DNA of 64,000 nt from Timema cristinae (lineage: Eukaryota > Arthropoda > Insecta > Phasmatodea > Timematidae). The stretch is from positions 28,076,766 to 28,140,765 of the forward strand of contig JBCFYV010000012.1 of the NCBI GenBank assembly GCA_039000515.1, given 5' to 3'. The notes below the pieces were generated by a model. That model made no database searches, was not told the origin of the DNA, and was given only the letters and a program-made list of their open reading frames with translations. Below are positions 1 through 11,346 of the stretch, piece after piece. How positions within the stretch are numbered: position 1 is the stretch's first letter; each line of letters starts with the position of its first letter. A program made the position numbers and the translations under genes.

Positions 1-105
1 TAAATGTTTCCCACTCTTCCTCCACGCAAATGTGGGTGGATTTTCTCTAAATCCAATCTTCCTTATTCCTACCACATTAAATTAATTATTATATATGTGT
101 ATAGC
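1..105 (+). repeat. SINE family B, 3' part cut by the window edge
   Basis: The first ~100 bases match the body of SINE family B seen complete at 19345-19599: a pyrimidine stretch, then CCACGCAAATGTGGG, then a run toward TTAATTA. The tRNA-like head lies outside the window. The usual 3' terminal block is degraded. Confidence 0.6.
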
Positions 106-124
106 ACGAAGGTGTAGTTAAATG

Positions 125-900
125 TAATTATAAAAATAAAATAATACGCCAGTATCGTGCAAACTTTCTCACATAGTAAGTTATAACTTGGAACAAAATT
201 TTAAAAATTGGTTCTAGTAAACTAACCTTAAGAATGTTTACTTAGAAAACAAGCTTACCGTCTTGTTAGTAACAATCAACAATCTTCAAAGCAAAATTGC
301 TAAAACCTTTTTTAAGAACTTCAAATTTTAAAAACTTTGTTATTTATAATATACATTCAAATATTTCATATTTAAAAAATTAAACATAAAAATCAATTTA
401 TATTTAACATGAAAACAAGTTCCAAGAATTCCCATTTGAAGTGAATTTTAAGGGTTATTTTGAAAAAAAAAATATTTAAAAATTTCAAGAAGGTATAAAA
501 AGAAATCTTCTCTTAAATTAATCTATTTTTGAAAAATAAATATATTAATTTTTTTTGTCATCTTAAATAAGAGGCCATCCCACTTTTGAACAAATTTGTT
601 AGAGCTATTTTTTTAATGCAAATTTTTCAAAAATAATTTTCCGGCAAACTACTATGAAATTATTTTTTAGACAAGAAAAAACTATTATACAATTATGTAT
701 GTTGTCACAAACTTACCAACAAATCTTTTTGAATCAAATCGTTAAAGCTGTGTTTTAAATACTTCAAATTTGTAAATAATCGGTCATCGATAAACTACCC
801 TTAACATAATTGTTACCCCAAAAAATAGATGCATGATTCTATGTTTAATATAAAAAATTCCCTTGTTTAGATATAAAATTTGAACAAAATTTGGATACCC
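125..900 (+). repeat. Dispersed repeat R1, copy 1
   Basis: AT-rich sequence that aligns by eye with 20016-20890 and with 52470-52640 continued at 63070-63260. Shared landmarks in order are GTGCAAACTTTCTCA-like, a block before GTTAGT(A/C)A(C/G)AAT, AAGCAAAATTGTT-like, and later AAATCGTTAAAGC followed by ATAAACTACCC. The second half looks like degenerate repeats of a module built around CAAAATCGTTAAAG. No coding potential is visible. The family is unidentified; copy 3 is the insertion site of the LTR element. Confidence 0.6.
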
Positions 901-1960
901 GTTATTTGGCCTAAGGTCATTGGTCTAAAGTGTAGGCCAAACGACTTTTGTGAATTTAGTTTTTAGGTCAAATGACTATAGGCCATATAACTGTTGCCAA
1001 TTTAATTTTTAGGCCAAATTACTTTTTGTAAAATTAAATTTTAGACAATTTATTTAAAATGTGTTTATGTTGTCTCCAGAAATATTCGTTATGATTTGTA
1101 GTGATGCTACTAGATGGCGAGGGGTGTAATGTTTAGTCAAATAGTATATACTACCGTTTCAAAATACATTTGTCTTCTCTCAATCTACTACTCCCATGGT
1201 ATAACGGCACGTCCATTAACCTGTTGTACCACTTTTGTATTTTAAGCTTTTTGCATTGCCAAAGTTTTGTATTAGTTTTTGTACCTTATTGTACAACAAA
1301 TAAAAAGTTTTGTACCCGTACCCTTTTTAATTAATTAGCATTTATATTTAAAGAAAGAAACATTATTTTTAATTTTGAACTTTTTTCAATGTCAAATCTT
1401 TAAATTAGTTTTGTACCATTTTGTACCACAAATAAAAAATTTGGTACCCGTACCCGTTTTGAGTAATTATCATATAAATGTGGCCACTTCATGCTAATAA
1501 TTTTGTATTATTTTGAATTTTAAACTTTATTCAGTGCCAAAGTATATTTTATCTGTCTTTCTGCGTATATTTGATAATTAATTTTGTTAAATGAATTAAT
1601 CAACCATTCATTTTTTTTATAATCATATTAATTTACTTGAGTTTGCCCACGGCTTTGCTCCCCTAAGTTGGGTAAATTAACTTATTTCTATCGAGTCATC
1701 AAAACCAGGTTTTCTCAAAATATATGCAGTTGAGCCTTAAATGAACCTTAAAAGTAGTTGCTAAGTGTCACTTTCGTAGAATAAAAATAACTTTTTTACG
1801 TTAAATAAAAAAAATGAGGCATTTATTATTTGATTGATTTCTTTATTTTCTGATAAGAACTTTGTAGAAGTTTATTAAAAAATAGTAAAGTTTTATAAAA
1901 GATTCATAAAATATCAAGTTTCCGTCACAAAATCTGTGAATAATACCACGGATATAGCGT
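900..1960. other. AT-rich stretch, no gene seen; holds a small tandem duplication
   Basis: No coding or RNA gene seen. At 1225-1545 there are two and a partial third degenerate copies of a ~132-bp unit, anchored by GTACCCGTACCC at 1312-1323 and 1444-1455. Between 895 and 1030 there are repeated GGCCAAA-type motifs similar to those flanking the inverted arms at 2.6 and 6.3 kb. Confidence 0.5.
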
Positions 1961-1964
1961 GTTA

Positions 1965-2085
1965 GCATGGCTTAGTGGTAAAATTTCGAGTTAGAATGAG
2001 AAATAATTATCTGTATTATAAACTTGAGTTAAAGTTCGATTGTTCGAAATCTGAATAAATCCATCTATTTTGTTTAATTGATTGA
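1965..2085 (+). repeat. Degenerate tRNA-like SINE remnant
   Basis: The sequence has a box-A-like TGGCTTAGTGGTAA and, ~60 bases on, a box-B-like AGTTCGATTGTTCGAAATC, the spacing expected of a tRNA-derived pol III promoter. It does not fold as an intact tRNA by eye and has no SINE A or B body, so a worn SINE head is more likely than a gene. Confidence 0.35.
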
Positions 2086-2599
2086 ATAGCTAAAAACTAT
2101 TTATAGGCCTATAATAATTGTTAAAATGTTTAGACTTATTTCCCTCTTAATAATCACTATTTGTTGATATTCTTTTCATTTGCTTATAATAAATTTCAAT
2201 ACTTATCGCAAATTTAGAGTTATACCCTTCATTTGAAGATTATTCTCAAGTTTAGCATTGCATTGAAAAAATTACTTAAAGACTTACTCTCAAATATTGA
2301 AGTATTTTAATGTCAAAATTTCTCGAGTGCCTCCAACCCCTACCCTGCCCGATCCCCGATGGGAGCACTCACGTCCTTCCCACTCAATAAAATATTGTTT
2401 GTACTTATCCTTTCAACTATAACACTCCTCCCTCCCCCCATAGGGGAAGTGTGTGTCAACGAATGTACTCTATATCACCGGCCGAGACAAATCTTTGCTT
2501 CGCTGCTAGCTTCCCTCCGGCCTCTACAGCAGCCATTGACTTCTCGGAGGTCTACTTGCCGAGGACGCCACGGTTGGCCTAAAGTCATTTGGCTTACAA

Positions 2600-3330
2600 A
2601 TTAATTTCATTAAAGTCATTTGGCCCAAAAATTATCTTCACAAAAGTAATTTGGCCTAAAGTCATTTGGCTTAAAATGTAAATTTAAAAGCTTCGGTTAT
2701 CTTCGGAAAGTAAAAAGTACTGTAAGTTGTTTCAACTTGATCTAGATAGCACAACTGATGCAAGATAGTTATAATATTTCTAAAAAAAAATTGACATATC
2801 TCCTACATACAGCTTGACCCCAACAAACCTATAATATTAATTATACAAACAAAAACAATAGATCAGTAGTTCACAATTCATTATACCACCTTTTTGTATA
2901 TACATTTTGGATGTGATTTCTTTGTTAGTATATCTCATGGTCATAAAGTTAATAGGAACAAAGATATTAGGGAAAAACAATAAAATGAACAAATTTTAAG
3001 CACAGTTTAAGCGCGGTAAAATTGTATGCATACAATCGAATGATGGAGACTTTTGACAAATTATTTAGAAAAGTAAAATGAAAATGTAAACCAATATTCA
3101 GCTCACTCATTTGACATTTTTTTGAAGTGACGCCCAATTTTGGCCTACATTTACTGGACTAAGGTAGTATTAACTTTACATGAACATATTTTTTTAGCTA
3201 TGCCTATTGTATTATTAAATGTATCTAATAGCGACGTAAGAAATTAATTTTTCCAGTGAACATCATAATGGCCATATATAATATATATAATGGGTTTGAC
3301 TAAATCCTTTATTATTATTATTATTATTAT
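2600..3330 (+). repeat. Inverted repeat family R2, arm 1
   Basis: This stretch is the near reverse complement of 5685-6320. Shared landmarks are CTTCGGTTATCTTCGGAAAG, TACAGCTTGACCCCAACAAA, CTCATGGTCATAAAGTTAAT and finally TTTGACTAAATCCTT running into (ATT)n. Both copies end in the same microsatellite on their inner side, so each could be a separate insertion of a repeat with an (ATT)n tail, or they could be the arms of one fold-back element. Confidence 0.65.
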
Positions 3331-4135
3331 TAGTGAGAGGGAAAGTGAGCGAATGTGTGTGTGAGAGAGAGATACAGAGAGAAAGTGAGAGAGAGTATGT
3401 GTGTGAGAGAGAATATGTGAGGGAGAGTGCCTGATAAAGTGAGTGAGGGAATGTGTGTAAGAAAGAGAGTGTGTGTGTATGAGAGTGTGAGTGAAATTTT
3501 GGGAAAGATACTGTGAGGAGTATTAAGAGAGAGAGAGAGAGAGAGAATATGAGAGCGTGTAAAAGATACTTTGAGGGAAAAATTAGAGAGATAAACATTT
3601 TTAGAGAAAGTTTGAGTGGAAGAGAGTTAGAGAGAAAGATTGAAACTGAGAATATGATAGAAAGAGAGATTGAGAGAGAGTTTAAGACTAGAAAGATAGC
3701 TTGATTGTGATAAAGTTCAATAGAGAGAATGAGAGTGAAAGTGTTTGAGGGAAAGAGTGGTTTTTAGAGAAAGAGTCTGATGAAGAATTTGAGAGTGATA
3801 GAGAGAGAGAGAGAGAGAGTGAGTTTGAGACAGAAAAGGTGTTTGAGAGAGAGGAATAATGTGAGAGTGGGTAAGAAAAAGTTTGAGGGGAAAGAAGAAT
3901 TTGATAGAAAGAGTTTGAGAGAAAAAGAGTAAGTTTAAAGAGAGTTTAAGGGTGAGTGTAATAAATATAATGTGTGAAAGATTGTTTAATAGTGTGTGTG
4001 AAAGAGGGAAAAAGTATTAGTCAAAATAACAGATGTGTGAGAGAGTGTGTGATAGAGAAAGAGTGTGTGTGAGAGAGTGTGTGAGGGAGAAAGTGTCAGA
4101 GAGAGAGAGAGAGAGAGAGAGAATGTGAAAAGATA
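3323..4135 (+). repeat. GA/GT-rich low-complexity tract
   Basis: About 800 bases are almost pure purine plus T on this strand (GAGAGAG, GTGTGTG, AGAAAG). Open frames through it give low-complexity Ser/Leu/His or Arg/Glu strings and are not genes. The flank right of it (4140-4400) is the reverse complement of the flank left of the CT/CA tract at 23440-24050, so the tract belongs to a dispersed repeat. Confidence 0.8.
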
Positions 4136-4139
4136 AATG

Positions 4140-4500
4140 TGATACACAAAATATTACTTTGAAATATCCCTCCTTCAAAATTAAGTAGCAACATGGAAAC
4201 TTAACTGAACTTATTGTATTTGTATTGTGTTACTATTTGATAAAATGAATATGAAAACAGATTATTTGAAAAATATTAACGCCAAAACCAATATTTAGAT
4301 AATGAAAATGGCTATTTTTAAACATATTTCAAGATTATTTTATAATTTTTATTTATAATTTATATTAAACATTTTAAACATCATTATATCGTTTATATAT
4401 TTTTATTGTTCATGTGCGAAACAAAACGTTTAAAATATTTTTACGTAACTGACAACTTAACCTTTTAATTTGCCAATTATGTTCGATATTAATCATTTAA
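4140..4500 (-). repeat. Flank of the GA-rich repeat, inverted relative to 22920-23440
   Basis: Read on the minus strand it matches 22920-23440 through GATATTTCAAAGTA next to the microsatellite, TCTTGAAATA, and CGTTTTGTTTCGC at the far end. The matching copy at 23 kb is interrupted by a SINE B. Confidence 0.6.
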
Positions 4501-4689
4501 ATGCGAATTAAAGATAGCAACATTCCAACAATAAATAAATGTTTCCCCAGTCCAGGCATTCTCAATCTAGATGTGTTTTGACCAACATCTAAAGTGAAAT
4601 CAACATCCAAAGAGAAATAACTTATTTTCAGATTGAAAGATGTAATGACCATGTTCGGACCAACAATAAAGAGTCAGTTATTATTTTTT

Positions 4690-4880
4690 AGCCAAAGATA
4701 TATATTTTATTAAGAGCTTTACAGCCATGTAGCCAATAAAGCAATTAACAGTTTCCATGGTGAAAACTATCTGTGAAAATCTGGTTTTCCTGTAAAAATA
4801 CTATTTTTCCCGACATCCTGGAATCCTAACCGTTAAAATGAGAGCTCGTTTGTCAAAATTTCTCGTAATTTCTATAACCG
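4690..4880 (-). repeat. Dispersed repeat R4, copy 1
   Basis: On the minus strand it matches 22030-22215 and 24085-24260: GAAATTACGAG, TTTTGACAAACG, CATTTTAA, GGATGTCGG then AAAAATAGTA, and an ATTTTC-type run. It is an unidentified moderately repeated sequence. Confidence 0.55.
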
Positions 4881-5684
4881 GAAACTGGTATATCAAATTA
4901 TATATATACGATAAGTATGCTCCTGAGCTTACGGATTTCCAGAGATTTTCGTTTCAATAGTTTGAATTATTTTGTTTTCCTTTTGTAATTATTCAAGATA
5001 TGTTTTAATTGTTTCAATCTTATTCACAATTAGTTGACTTGTTTCGTTGCTTATGTTTTGAGCGACATAATAACAACAGATATACCTTATTTGATTTCCT
5101 TTTTCTGCATATTTATAGAATATAATATATCGCCAACGGTCGTGCCTGACTTAGCAATTTTGGAGGACTATTTTATTTCCAACTCGGGGTTGGGGAGGAG
5201 GGTGGTAGGGGTAGGAAACACATATTATTACCAACTTTGGGGGGACACATATTGGGGGTATTATATTCTTATTCTATATAATCACTACTTATATAACATA
5301 AATGTAGCCGAAGTTAATATTACCTTTTAAATATTTAGTTGGACACTCTCAGATGAACATTAGTGTAAATTCAAGATTTTCACCACACTCCAAAATGTTT
5401 TATGAATAGGCCTACACACAAGAGAGTTATTCATTTTATATTGATTAATTAACAGTGAACATCGACGTCACCAAACATTTATATATATATATATATATAT
5501 ATAATATATGTATTAATTGAAATAAATCGTAAGAATGATTTGCAAATCATTATGAGGGAAATTAGTATATACTTTTTAAACAAGTGAGTTATTGTGTGAA
5601 TATAACACATGTTGTTAATAATATCACCGTGATAAAAATTGTTACACTGTTTGGAGAAAAAAACTATTAATTTTATATATAATA
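4881..5684. other. AT-rich stretch, no gene seen
   Basis: Contains a (TA)n run at about 5480-5505 and an (AATA)n-rich approach to the second inverted arm. The 98-codon open frame at 5034-5330 has no recognisable domain and is probably chance. Confidence 0.5.
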
Positions 5685-6320
5685 GTATAATAATAATAAT
5701 AGGCCAACTAACAATAATAATAAAGTTAAGGATTTAGTCAAAACCATTGTTTAAGTTTATATATATATATTTATATGATCTTTATAATAGTCACTGGCAA
5801 AAGTTATTTCATACGTCATTATTATATATATATTTATGAATACAATAGGTCACTTCAGACAAATTTAAAGTAGGTGGTTTGAATATTGGTTTCCACTTTC
5901 ATTCTGCCTTTCTAAATAAGTGGTCAAAATTCCACATTATTCGATTATACGCATATAATTTTACCCACGCGTAAACCGTGCTGAAAATAGTTATTTTTTA
6001 AATCAATATCTTCGTTCCTATTAACTTTATGACCATGAGATATAATAAAAAGGAAATAATATCGGAAATTTTTATACAAATATGTGGTATAGTGTTTTGT
6101 GAACTTAATCTAATGTTTTTGTTTGTAGAATTAATATTATAAATTTGTTGGGGTCAAGCTGTATGTAAGAGATAAGTCAATGATTTTAGAAATATGGAAC
6201 TATCTCGCATCATTTGTGCTATCCATATTCACATGAAACACCTAACAGTACTTTTTACTTTCCGAAGATAACCGAAGGTTTTAAATTTACATTTTAGGCC
6301 AAATGAAATTTAGACCAACT
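5685..6320 (-). repeat. Inverted repeat family R2, arm 2
   Basis: Reverse-complement partner of 2600-3330, at roughly 80 percent identity by eye. Its inner edge is (AAT)n and its outer edge carries GGCCAAATGAAATTTAG, matching GGCC/TTTGG motifs outside arm 1. The arms enclose ~2.35 kb containing the GA-rich repeat and R4. Confidence 0.65.
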
Positions 6321-6354
6321 GCTGCCGTCCCCTAAAATCCAGCTGTTTCAGATA

Positions 6355-6505
6355 TGTGGCCAAAGACAGACAGACATGGGTACAGACGGAATTGTAAAAT
6401 CTATCTTATTTGGTTCGGGGACAGATTAACGTAAAGATAAGTAATCATTTCGAGACAGAAAATTTTTACGGTTACAATACTTTCTCTTTAGATGAGAAAG
6501 TAAAC
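6355..6505 (+). repeat. Dispersed repeat R3 with 3' stem-loop, copy 1
   Basis: CAGACAGACAGACATGG is followed ~110 bases later by CACAATACTTTCT-like sequence and then a perfect hairpin, TACTTTCT at 6478-6485 paired with AGAAAGTA at 6495-6502. The same order occurs at 20960-21125 and 34800-35000, and inverted at 14600-14870. It looks like the conserved 3' end of a mobile element, family unknown. Confidence 0.5.
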
Positions 6506-6604
6506 TATATACACTTTAGTACTAACTTGTATTAGCTTGTATGGAATTATCACACATGTCTGGATCATCTGATCATGTAAACATGTATACTAGTTTAAAC
6601 CAAC

Positions 6605-6735
6605 CCAAGTGATCACAAAGTCTAAGGCATTGGTCTCGTAATACCTACAAAAGTATTATGTTGTCTGGTATTCCGGTGACGGTGACAACTAGTATTAGAA
6701 TCCCAGCTGGGATTTTCTGAATATAATTATTTAGA
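6605..6735 (+). repeat. Degenerate tRNA-like SINE remnant
   Basis: AAGTCTAAGGCATTGG-type head followed by a box-B-like TAGTATTAGAATCCC. The spacing is too long for a tRNA gene; a SINE-head relic is the likely reading. Confidence 0.3.
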
Positions 6736-6905
6736 CATTGATTCACCCCTCTCCTTCCGCTAAAATTCGAGTACAATTTCTATAAACTGTATCTTCGTCA
6801 TCCCTACATTATGCAAATGAACCCGACGCCATATGCAAATCATAATGTTTTTGTACAAGCACACAAATTATTACGTGACATGTTTAAAAGCCTAAGCTAG
6901 GAAAC

Positions 6906-7017
6906 ACAAGTAGTGTTTGCACTTGTAGAGGGCCTACATACCGTACGTACTGGACAGTGTACAAGTAGTGTTTGCACTTGTAAAGGGCCTACATACTGTA
7001 TGTACTGTACAGTGTGC
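6906..7017 (+). repeat. Tandem duplication, ~52-bp unit
   Basis: Two adjacent copies begin ACAAGTAGTGTTTGCACTTG and run through GGGCCTACATAC and a GTACGTACTG/GTATGTACTG segment to CAGTGT. The unit contains inverted ACAAGTA/CACTTGT motifs. Confidence 0.75.
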
Positions 7018-7222
7018 ATACACTCCATCTGCCCTGGAAGGTAGCAGTCTCGCCTAAACCGATTACACTATGGTATAGCTTAAAAGATAGGGCCATAGCG
7101 TAATCAGTCAGGAGGAATGATACCTTTTAGGATAAACTCAGTATGATCCATCCTAAATATTGTATTTAAAATTGTTTTGAATTATGAATATAGTTCTACA
7201 CATGTATACATTTATTTAATAC

Positions 7223-7695
7223 TAGATAGCTGTTGCCCGCGGCTTTGCTCGCGTGGAAGTTGATTATATACAAATACGAAAATATACATATGTATTTACA
7301 GATTAATTTAAAATATTACGTTACGTTGATGACCATAACTTGACCTCAGATCAAAATAATGCAAGTCCGATACAAACTTTCACCCCCTTTTTCATCCTTA
7401 TTAAATAAAATTTCCAAAATTCCTGAAACACGTATTTATTTGTTTTACGTCAATAACCGAAATACAAAATTTTGTTTATGTAACTTTCAAAATGACGGAC
7501 TTTCATACATATTATCATACATACTATCATCCCCTATTTTGACCCCTTGGGGTGGAATTTTCTAAAATCCTTTCTTAGTGGATGCCTACATAAACAAAAT
7601 GAATATACAGTCCGAGATACATGCTTGTAGCCTTGATAATTTGCGCTCGGCGATGATGAATCAGTCAGTCAGTCAGTCAGTCAGGACATGTTATT
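7223..7695 (+). repeat. Arthropod-type dispersed repeat with (CAGT)n near its 3' end
   Basis: Begins near ACTAGATAG, then GTTGCCCGCGGCTTTGCTCG; later ACAAACTTTCACCCCC, CCTTGGGGTGGAATTTT, a GTGGATGCC block, and near the 3' end CAGTCAGTCAGTCAGTCAG at ~7662-7684 before AAGTATAGATA. From memory, this order is a familiar repeat of many arthropod genomes that I associate with non-LTR elements. Assignment to a named family would need a Repbase/Dfam search. The open frame at 7359-7565 lies inside it and is not a gene. Confidence 0.5.
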
Positions 7696-7699
7696 TTAT

Positions 7700-8190
7700 A
7701 AGTATAGATATGTCTTACCAACCGTTTGGGATTTAATTACATTTTGAGAAAGGAATTATAAATATATAATTTAGAGAATTGTGATGAAATTTGCTTAGAG
7801 GGAGAGAAGGAAATTATTTAGGAAAATACACCCTCATCCTCCTCCTCCAATTGGTAATTGAACTTTGACCTCTATTACATTAGAAAACAGAATATACGAG
7901 GATTACGTTTTGTCCACGTGCCCCCCACTGATGCAATTTTCCCCGCGTCATACCACCACTTCAGCTTATACTCATGCATATGGATTACATTAGTGGGATG
8001 GTGATAAGGAATGTATGAATGAGGGTGAATGTGGAAGAATATTGGGAAATCTTTGAGGAAAATACATCCTCAGTTTACCTGCCAGGGTTTTGGTAAGCCA
8101 GAATGAATAAGCTTGTAATTTAGACCACGTTATCATTGATGTGGACTACATTATTATCAATAGCAAGGAGGAAAATAGGTGTACACTCTC
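7700..8190. other. No gene seen
   Basis: Unremarkable AT-rich sequence with no SINE boxes or coding signal that I can support. It may be upstream parts of the LINE relic that follows. Confidence 0.4.
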
Positions 8191-8510
8191 CATAACTTGA
8201 ACTGATAAAGCACGAAATGATCAGATTATAAAAATGACCAAGAATGAAAAGTGTCCATGAAAAAAATCTAACTAAATGGAGAGATAAGATGGTGGGGCAC
8301 ATTTTGAGGCCTACAGGATTGGTTAATTTGTTAATAGAGGGTACAGTGGAAGGAAAAAGTTGTATAGGAAGACCAATATTAGAATATGTGAAGAAGATAT
8401 TTGGGATATGGGCTGTAATAAGTATTTAGAGATAAACAGATTGGCAAAGGATAGTATGAATTGGAGGATTGCATCAAACCAGTCGAGATAGTGATGACAT
8501 GAAAAAAATA
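8190..8510 (+). pseudogene. Non-LTR retrotransposon, decayed RT C-terminal region
   Basis: Conceptual translation gives KWRDKMVGHILR, then an IEGTVEGK segment, then GRPILEYVKKI and, after a frameshift near 8400, RLAKDSMNWRIASNQSR with a stop. This order (W-GH-LR, EGKV-GKR, GRPR-W-DD, RLA-DR-WR) is the C-terminal tail I know from RTE/Jockey-like non-LTR RT proteins of invertebrates. Only this end remains and there is no RT core. Frame breaks make it non-functional. It could belong to another LINE clade with the same tail. Confidence 0.55.
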
Positions 8511-8740
8511 CTTGGAAACTGTCCATCATGAGGGTGGTTTGGGTGTGATGTTGGTTCTATGGCACCGGGCCCAAGAAACAGATACACAAGTTTCTAAAGA
8601 ATTGTATTAGATAAAAGAAAAGAAAACAAGAATGATAATCAATAAAATGCCTATCCTTACCAAGGAATAGTGCATTCCCAGCCCATCAGCTGGGATTGAA
8701 ACTTACTGGCATTTGTATCAATGATATTATTGGTTCTCTA

Positions 8741-8865
8741 CACTCCATCTCCTTGAATATACTCACTCCCTCTCTTTGAATAAACTCACTCCCTCTACTT
8801 GAGTATACTCACTCATTACCCTTGAATAAACTAAGTCCCTCTCCTTGAATAAACTTTCCCCCTAT
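8741..8865 (+). repeat. Short tandem array, ~27-bp unit
   Basis: About five degenerate units of ACTCACTCCCTCT followed by TTGAATAAA. Confidence 0.75.
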
Positions 8866-8869
8866 ATAT

Positions 8870-9535
8870 ATATTTATTTCACTCCTCTTTAATATCCTCT
8901 AATATTAAGCTTTTCATTGCCTGTATCAAATTACAAATAGCTTAACATCTGTTTTTTCCAAAATTGGATGGAAGAATCCCACTATAAATATATTATGGGT
9001 AGATACAATTTTAAAAAAAACGTTAAAAGACCACTACTTGGAAATTGAAAAAATCTCTGGAGGAGGGTCACTCCAAATAGTTTCTTGAGAATTATATCTT
9101 TTAAATGATTTCCGGAAGTAGAAGTATCAAAATTTCACAAGGTTTATAAGAAAAGCCACTCCAAATAGCTTATAGAATAGTATAATTAAAAAATCAGACA
9201 AGGTACCCTCCAAATATCTTTTAAGGATATTCATTTTTCAAACATTTTCTGAATCAGGGTCTTCAGGCCCCTCTTTGGCTTAGGTGTCAAATCTTTTTTT
9301 TAAATATTTTTATTTGCTAATTATAACCCCACCACCCCTCTCCCCTAGACAAATAAAGTTCCACCCCCACTAAAGTCAAGACATACAAAGAAAGGGGGCC
9401 CACACTTTTCTCCTGATACTTGGCCCAGTTTGAGCACCCGGCGGGCGTGCTTGGAAATATTGCAATTTTTTTTTAATAACTATGTTCTAATGAAGAAGAC
9501 TAACTTTAAATAATACATATATGGCGGCATATTGT
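8870..9535. other. No gene seen
   Basis: AT-rich sequence. A weak internal duplication around CACTCCAAATAG(C/T)TT at 9070, 9160 and 9210 suggests an old ~70-90 bp tandem repeat. Otherwise nothing. Confidence 0.4.
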
Positions 9536-9539
9536 AATC

Positions 9540-9765
9540 ATATAATACCCGCACTAGTGGGAACTGATGCAAAGGTGTCAGCCTCTCCTTGACTAGAGCA
9601 GTGGTAGTGGAAAGGTCAGGGTTCTAGTCGTGACTTGGTCTAGCGAGATATTTAATTCCAAACTTATTTCTCACTTTCCCTCCTCACCATCTTTATTATG
9701 AATGTTTCTCTCTTACCCTACAAGCGTAAATATACGGATTCCTCGGGTGGTAGTATGACGCAGAG
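9540..9765 (+). repeat. Degenerate tRNA-derived SINE
   Basis: A head with AAGGTGTCAGCC and a box-B-like GGTTCTAGTC is followed by a body with CTCACTTTCCCTCC, TACAAGCGTAAATATACGG, and an end GGTAGTATGACGCAGAGC. That end is a worn version of the shared SINE A/B 3' block (GGTAGTAAGACGCGGTGC). Confidence 0.5.
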
Positions 9766-10690
9766 CATTGAATTAATTCACGCTAGTTGGTTCAAATATC
9801 TTCAAATGGCGGCTTATGGAAAGAAGTCCCGACAGGATATATCCCTATAGCCAGAAATTATTGACTTTCATTAAACGATAATTTAACAGTAAGGAGTTTG
9901 TTTGTTACGTTTGTCCTGATTTGTTGCTACGTTTGTCATGATATTTTGATATTATAAAACGCTGGTTGTCTACAAAGCCACTAAATTACGCAAAATATTT
10001 TTCAAAATTTCTAATTCCTCGGCTTCAAACTTCAATTCCGGGAAATTTGAGAAGAAAATAAACGAAAAATATAGATCTCTTTTGTTTTTATTGTCCATGT
10101 CGAGATGAAGATTCTATTCACTCCAAGTCTACATCTTCCAGTCCACCCCATCCCATAACCCCTCCCTGTCCCTTTTCAACCCCTTGTTTTTCTACGGAGG
10201 ATTATCGAATTCCTTCCTTTCCGACTAGTCAACAAAAAATATCATTTCTTCTATGAGAATCCGTCCGACATCTGCCGCTATGAATGCCGGAACAAATTGA
10301 TTCGTATTAAAACACTGGTACAGTATTGCCCCCAAGGATAGCGTGCCAGACTCTACTCAGGAGAGGTATGGGTTTAATTCTCAAACGTGCCAGATGTATG
10401 AGCATGTTTACGAGATAGATTGCTGAAAGGGTTGACAAAAAACAGAGAAGAATATAATATGATTTAAAATAAATTTATAGCTAGACGAACAACTAGAATC
10501 CATAGCACAAACCTACCCATCTAGGAAATAGAACAAATCAAATTTAAAGTGATTCATTTCAGTTTGATTGAGATTCGAAACTGTGGTCCTATAATCAACA
10601 TGCAAACGCACTACCAGCCGATGTAAGATATCAGATAAACTTACACCTGCACACAAGGGCCACACAGACAAAGTTGCCAGTCTCGTTTAG
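9766..10690. other. No gene seen; two weak tRNA-like fragments
   Basis: At 10325-10400 (+) GATAGCGTGCCAGACTC then GGTTTAATTCTC, and at 10560-10625 (-) a box-B-like GATTCGAAACTG with CACTACCAGC, look like SINE heads. Both are too degenerate to classify. Confidence 0.35.
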
Positions 10691-10692
10691 TT

Positions 10693-11346
10693 CAAGGGTC
10701 ACCAAACAATAGCTAGCGACAGCATTCTCGGTGCCTCACTTGAGGTTAAACCTATTTTGAGCTTCCAAAAGTGACTTGTCTTTGAACAGTGTTGCTTCAA
10801 GTACACGATATGTGTGGTCTCAATATTAGTCTGGTTTGTGTTGAACTCCGAGAAAAGTAGCTTTTCTGTTCTAACTGAACTACCATTTTCCAACTGAAGA
10901 TGGCGAAAAACAAATGTAGAAGCAGGCTCACAGATAAACCTCTTGAAAACTGATTTTGAACGGGAGTGGCAAGTTGCTCCCCAAACACCAAAAAAATGTA
11001 GGATGAAAATGAATGACATTATTTTCCGTAAACTACAAACCTAGTTTTTTACAAATATATTTTTCTATGATTTTGTTTAATAGATAAATAATTCTTGTAT
11101 TAACTAAAACTAAAAAGATAATTTTGGTGTGAAATTTACTAACAATTTTTAAGCTATTTCCATTATAATTATAAATCCAAGCAACAGAGCCCACCCCCAA
11201 ACTGAACAAAGGTCTGATGACAAATCCTCTGTACAGGTTACAATTATAGCCAATGCACGAAACAACAAATATGTTTATTGGTAGCTCACGAAACAATTTG
11301 ACATTTCGAAAGTAGCTCCCATACTCACCTAGTTTGGCTAACCCTG
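10693..11346 (+). mobile_element. Decayed hAT DNA transposon remnant
   Basis: The ends form imperfect terminal inverted repeats, CAAGGGTCACCAAAC on the left and GTTTGGCTAACCCTG on the right (11 of 15 pair). Flanks GTTTAGTT and GTCTAGGT agree at 6 of 8 positions, fitting the 8-bp duplication typical of hAT. The inside codes for a relic of the transposase C-terminus (next entry). At ~650 bp it is an internally deleted, dead copy. Confidence 0.6.
10780..11010 (+). pseudogene. hAT transposase C-terminal relic
   Basis: In one plus frame the stretch at ~10893-10945 reads FQLKMAKNKCRSRLTDKPLE, followed after stops by TGVATCSPNTKKM. This corresponds to the end of the hAT dimerisation region, where a GSTY-CE-FS motif precedes a K-K-RSRLTDEHL segment. 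A degraded counterpart of the GSTY part may lie near 10800. In-frame stops follow LEN and later, so it makes no protein. Its position just inside the right terminal repeat fits an element transcribed on the plus strand. The minus-strand open frames at 10699-11019 and 10797-10991 are shadows. Confidence 0.55.

Noticed and set aside
3263..3704. Ser/Leu/His-rich minus frame and Arg/Glu-rich plus frame
   Set aside because: Translations of GA/GT simple sequence.
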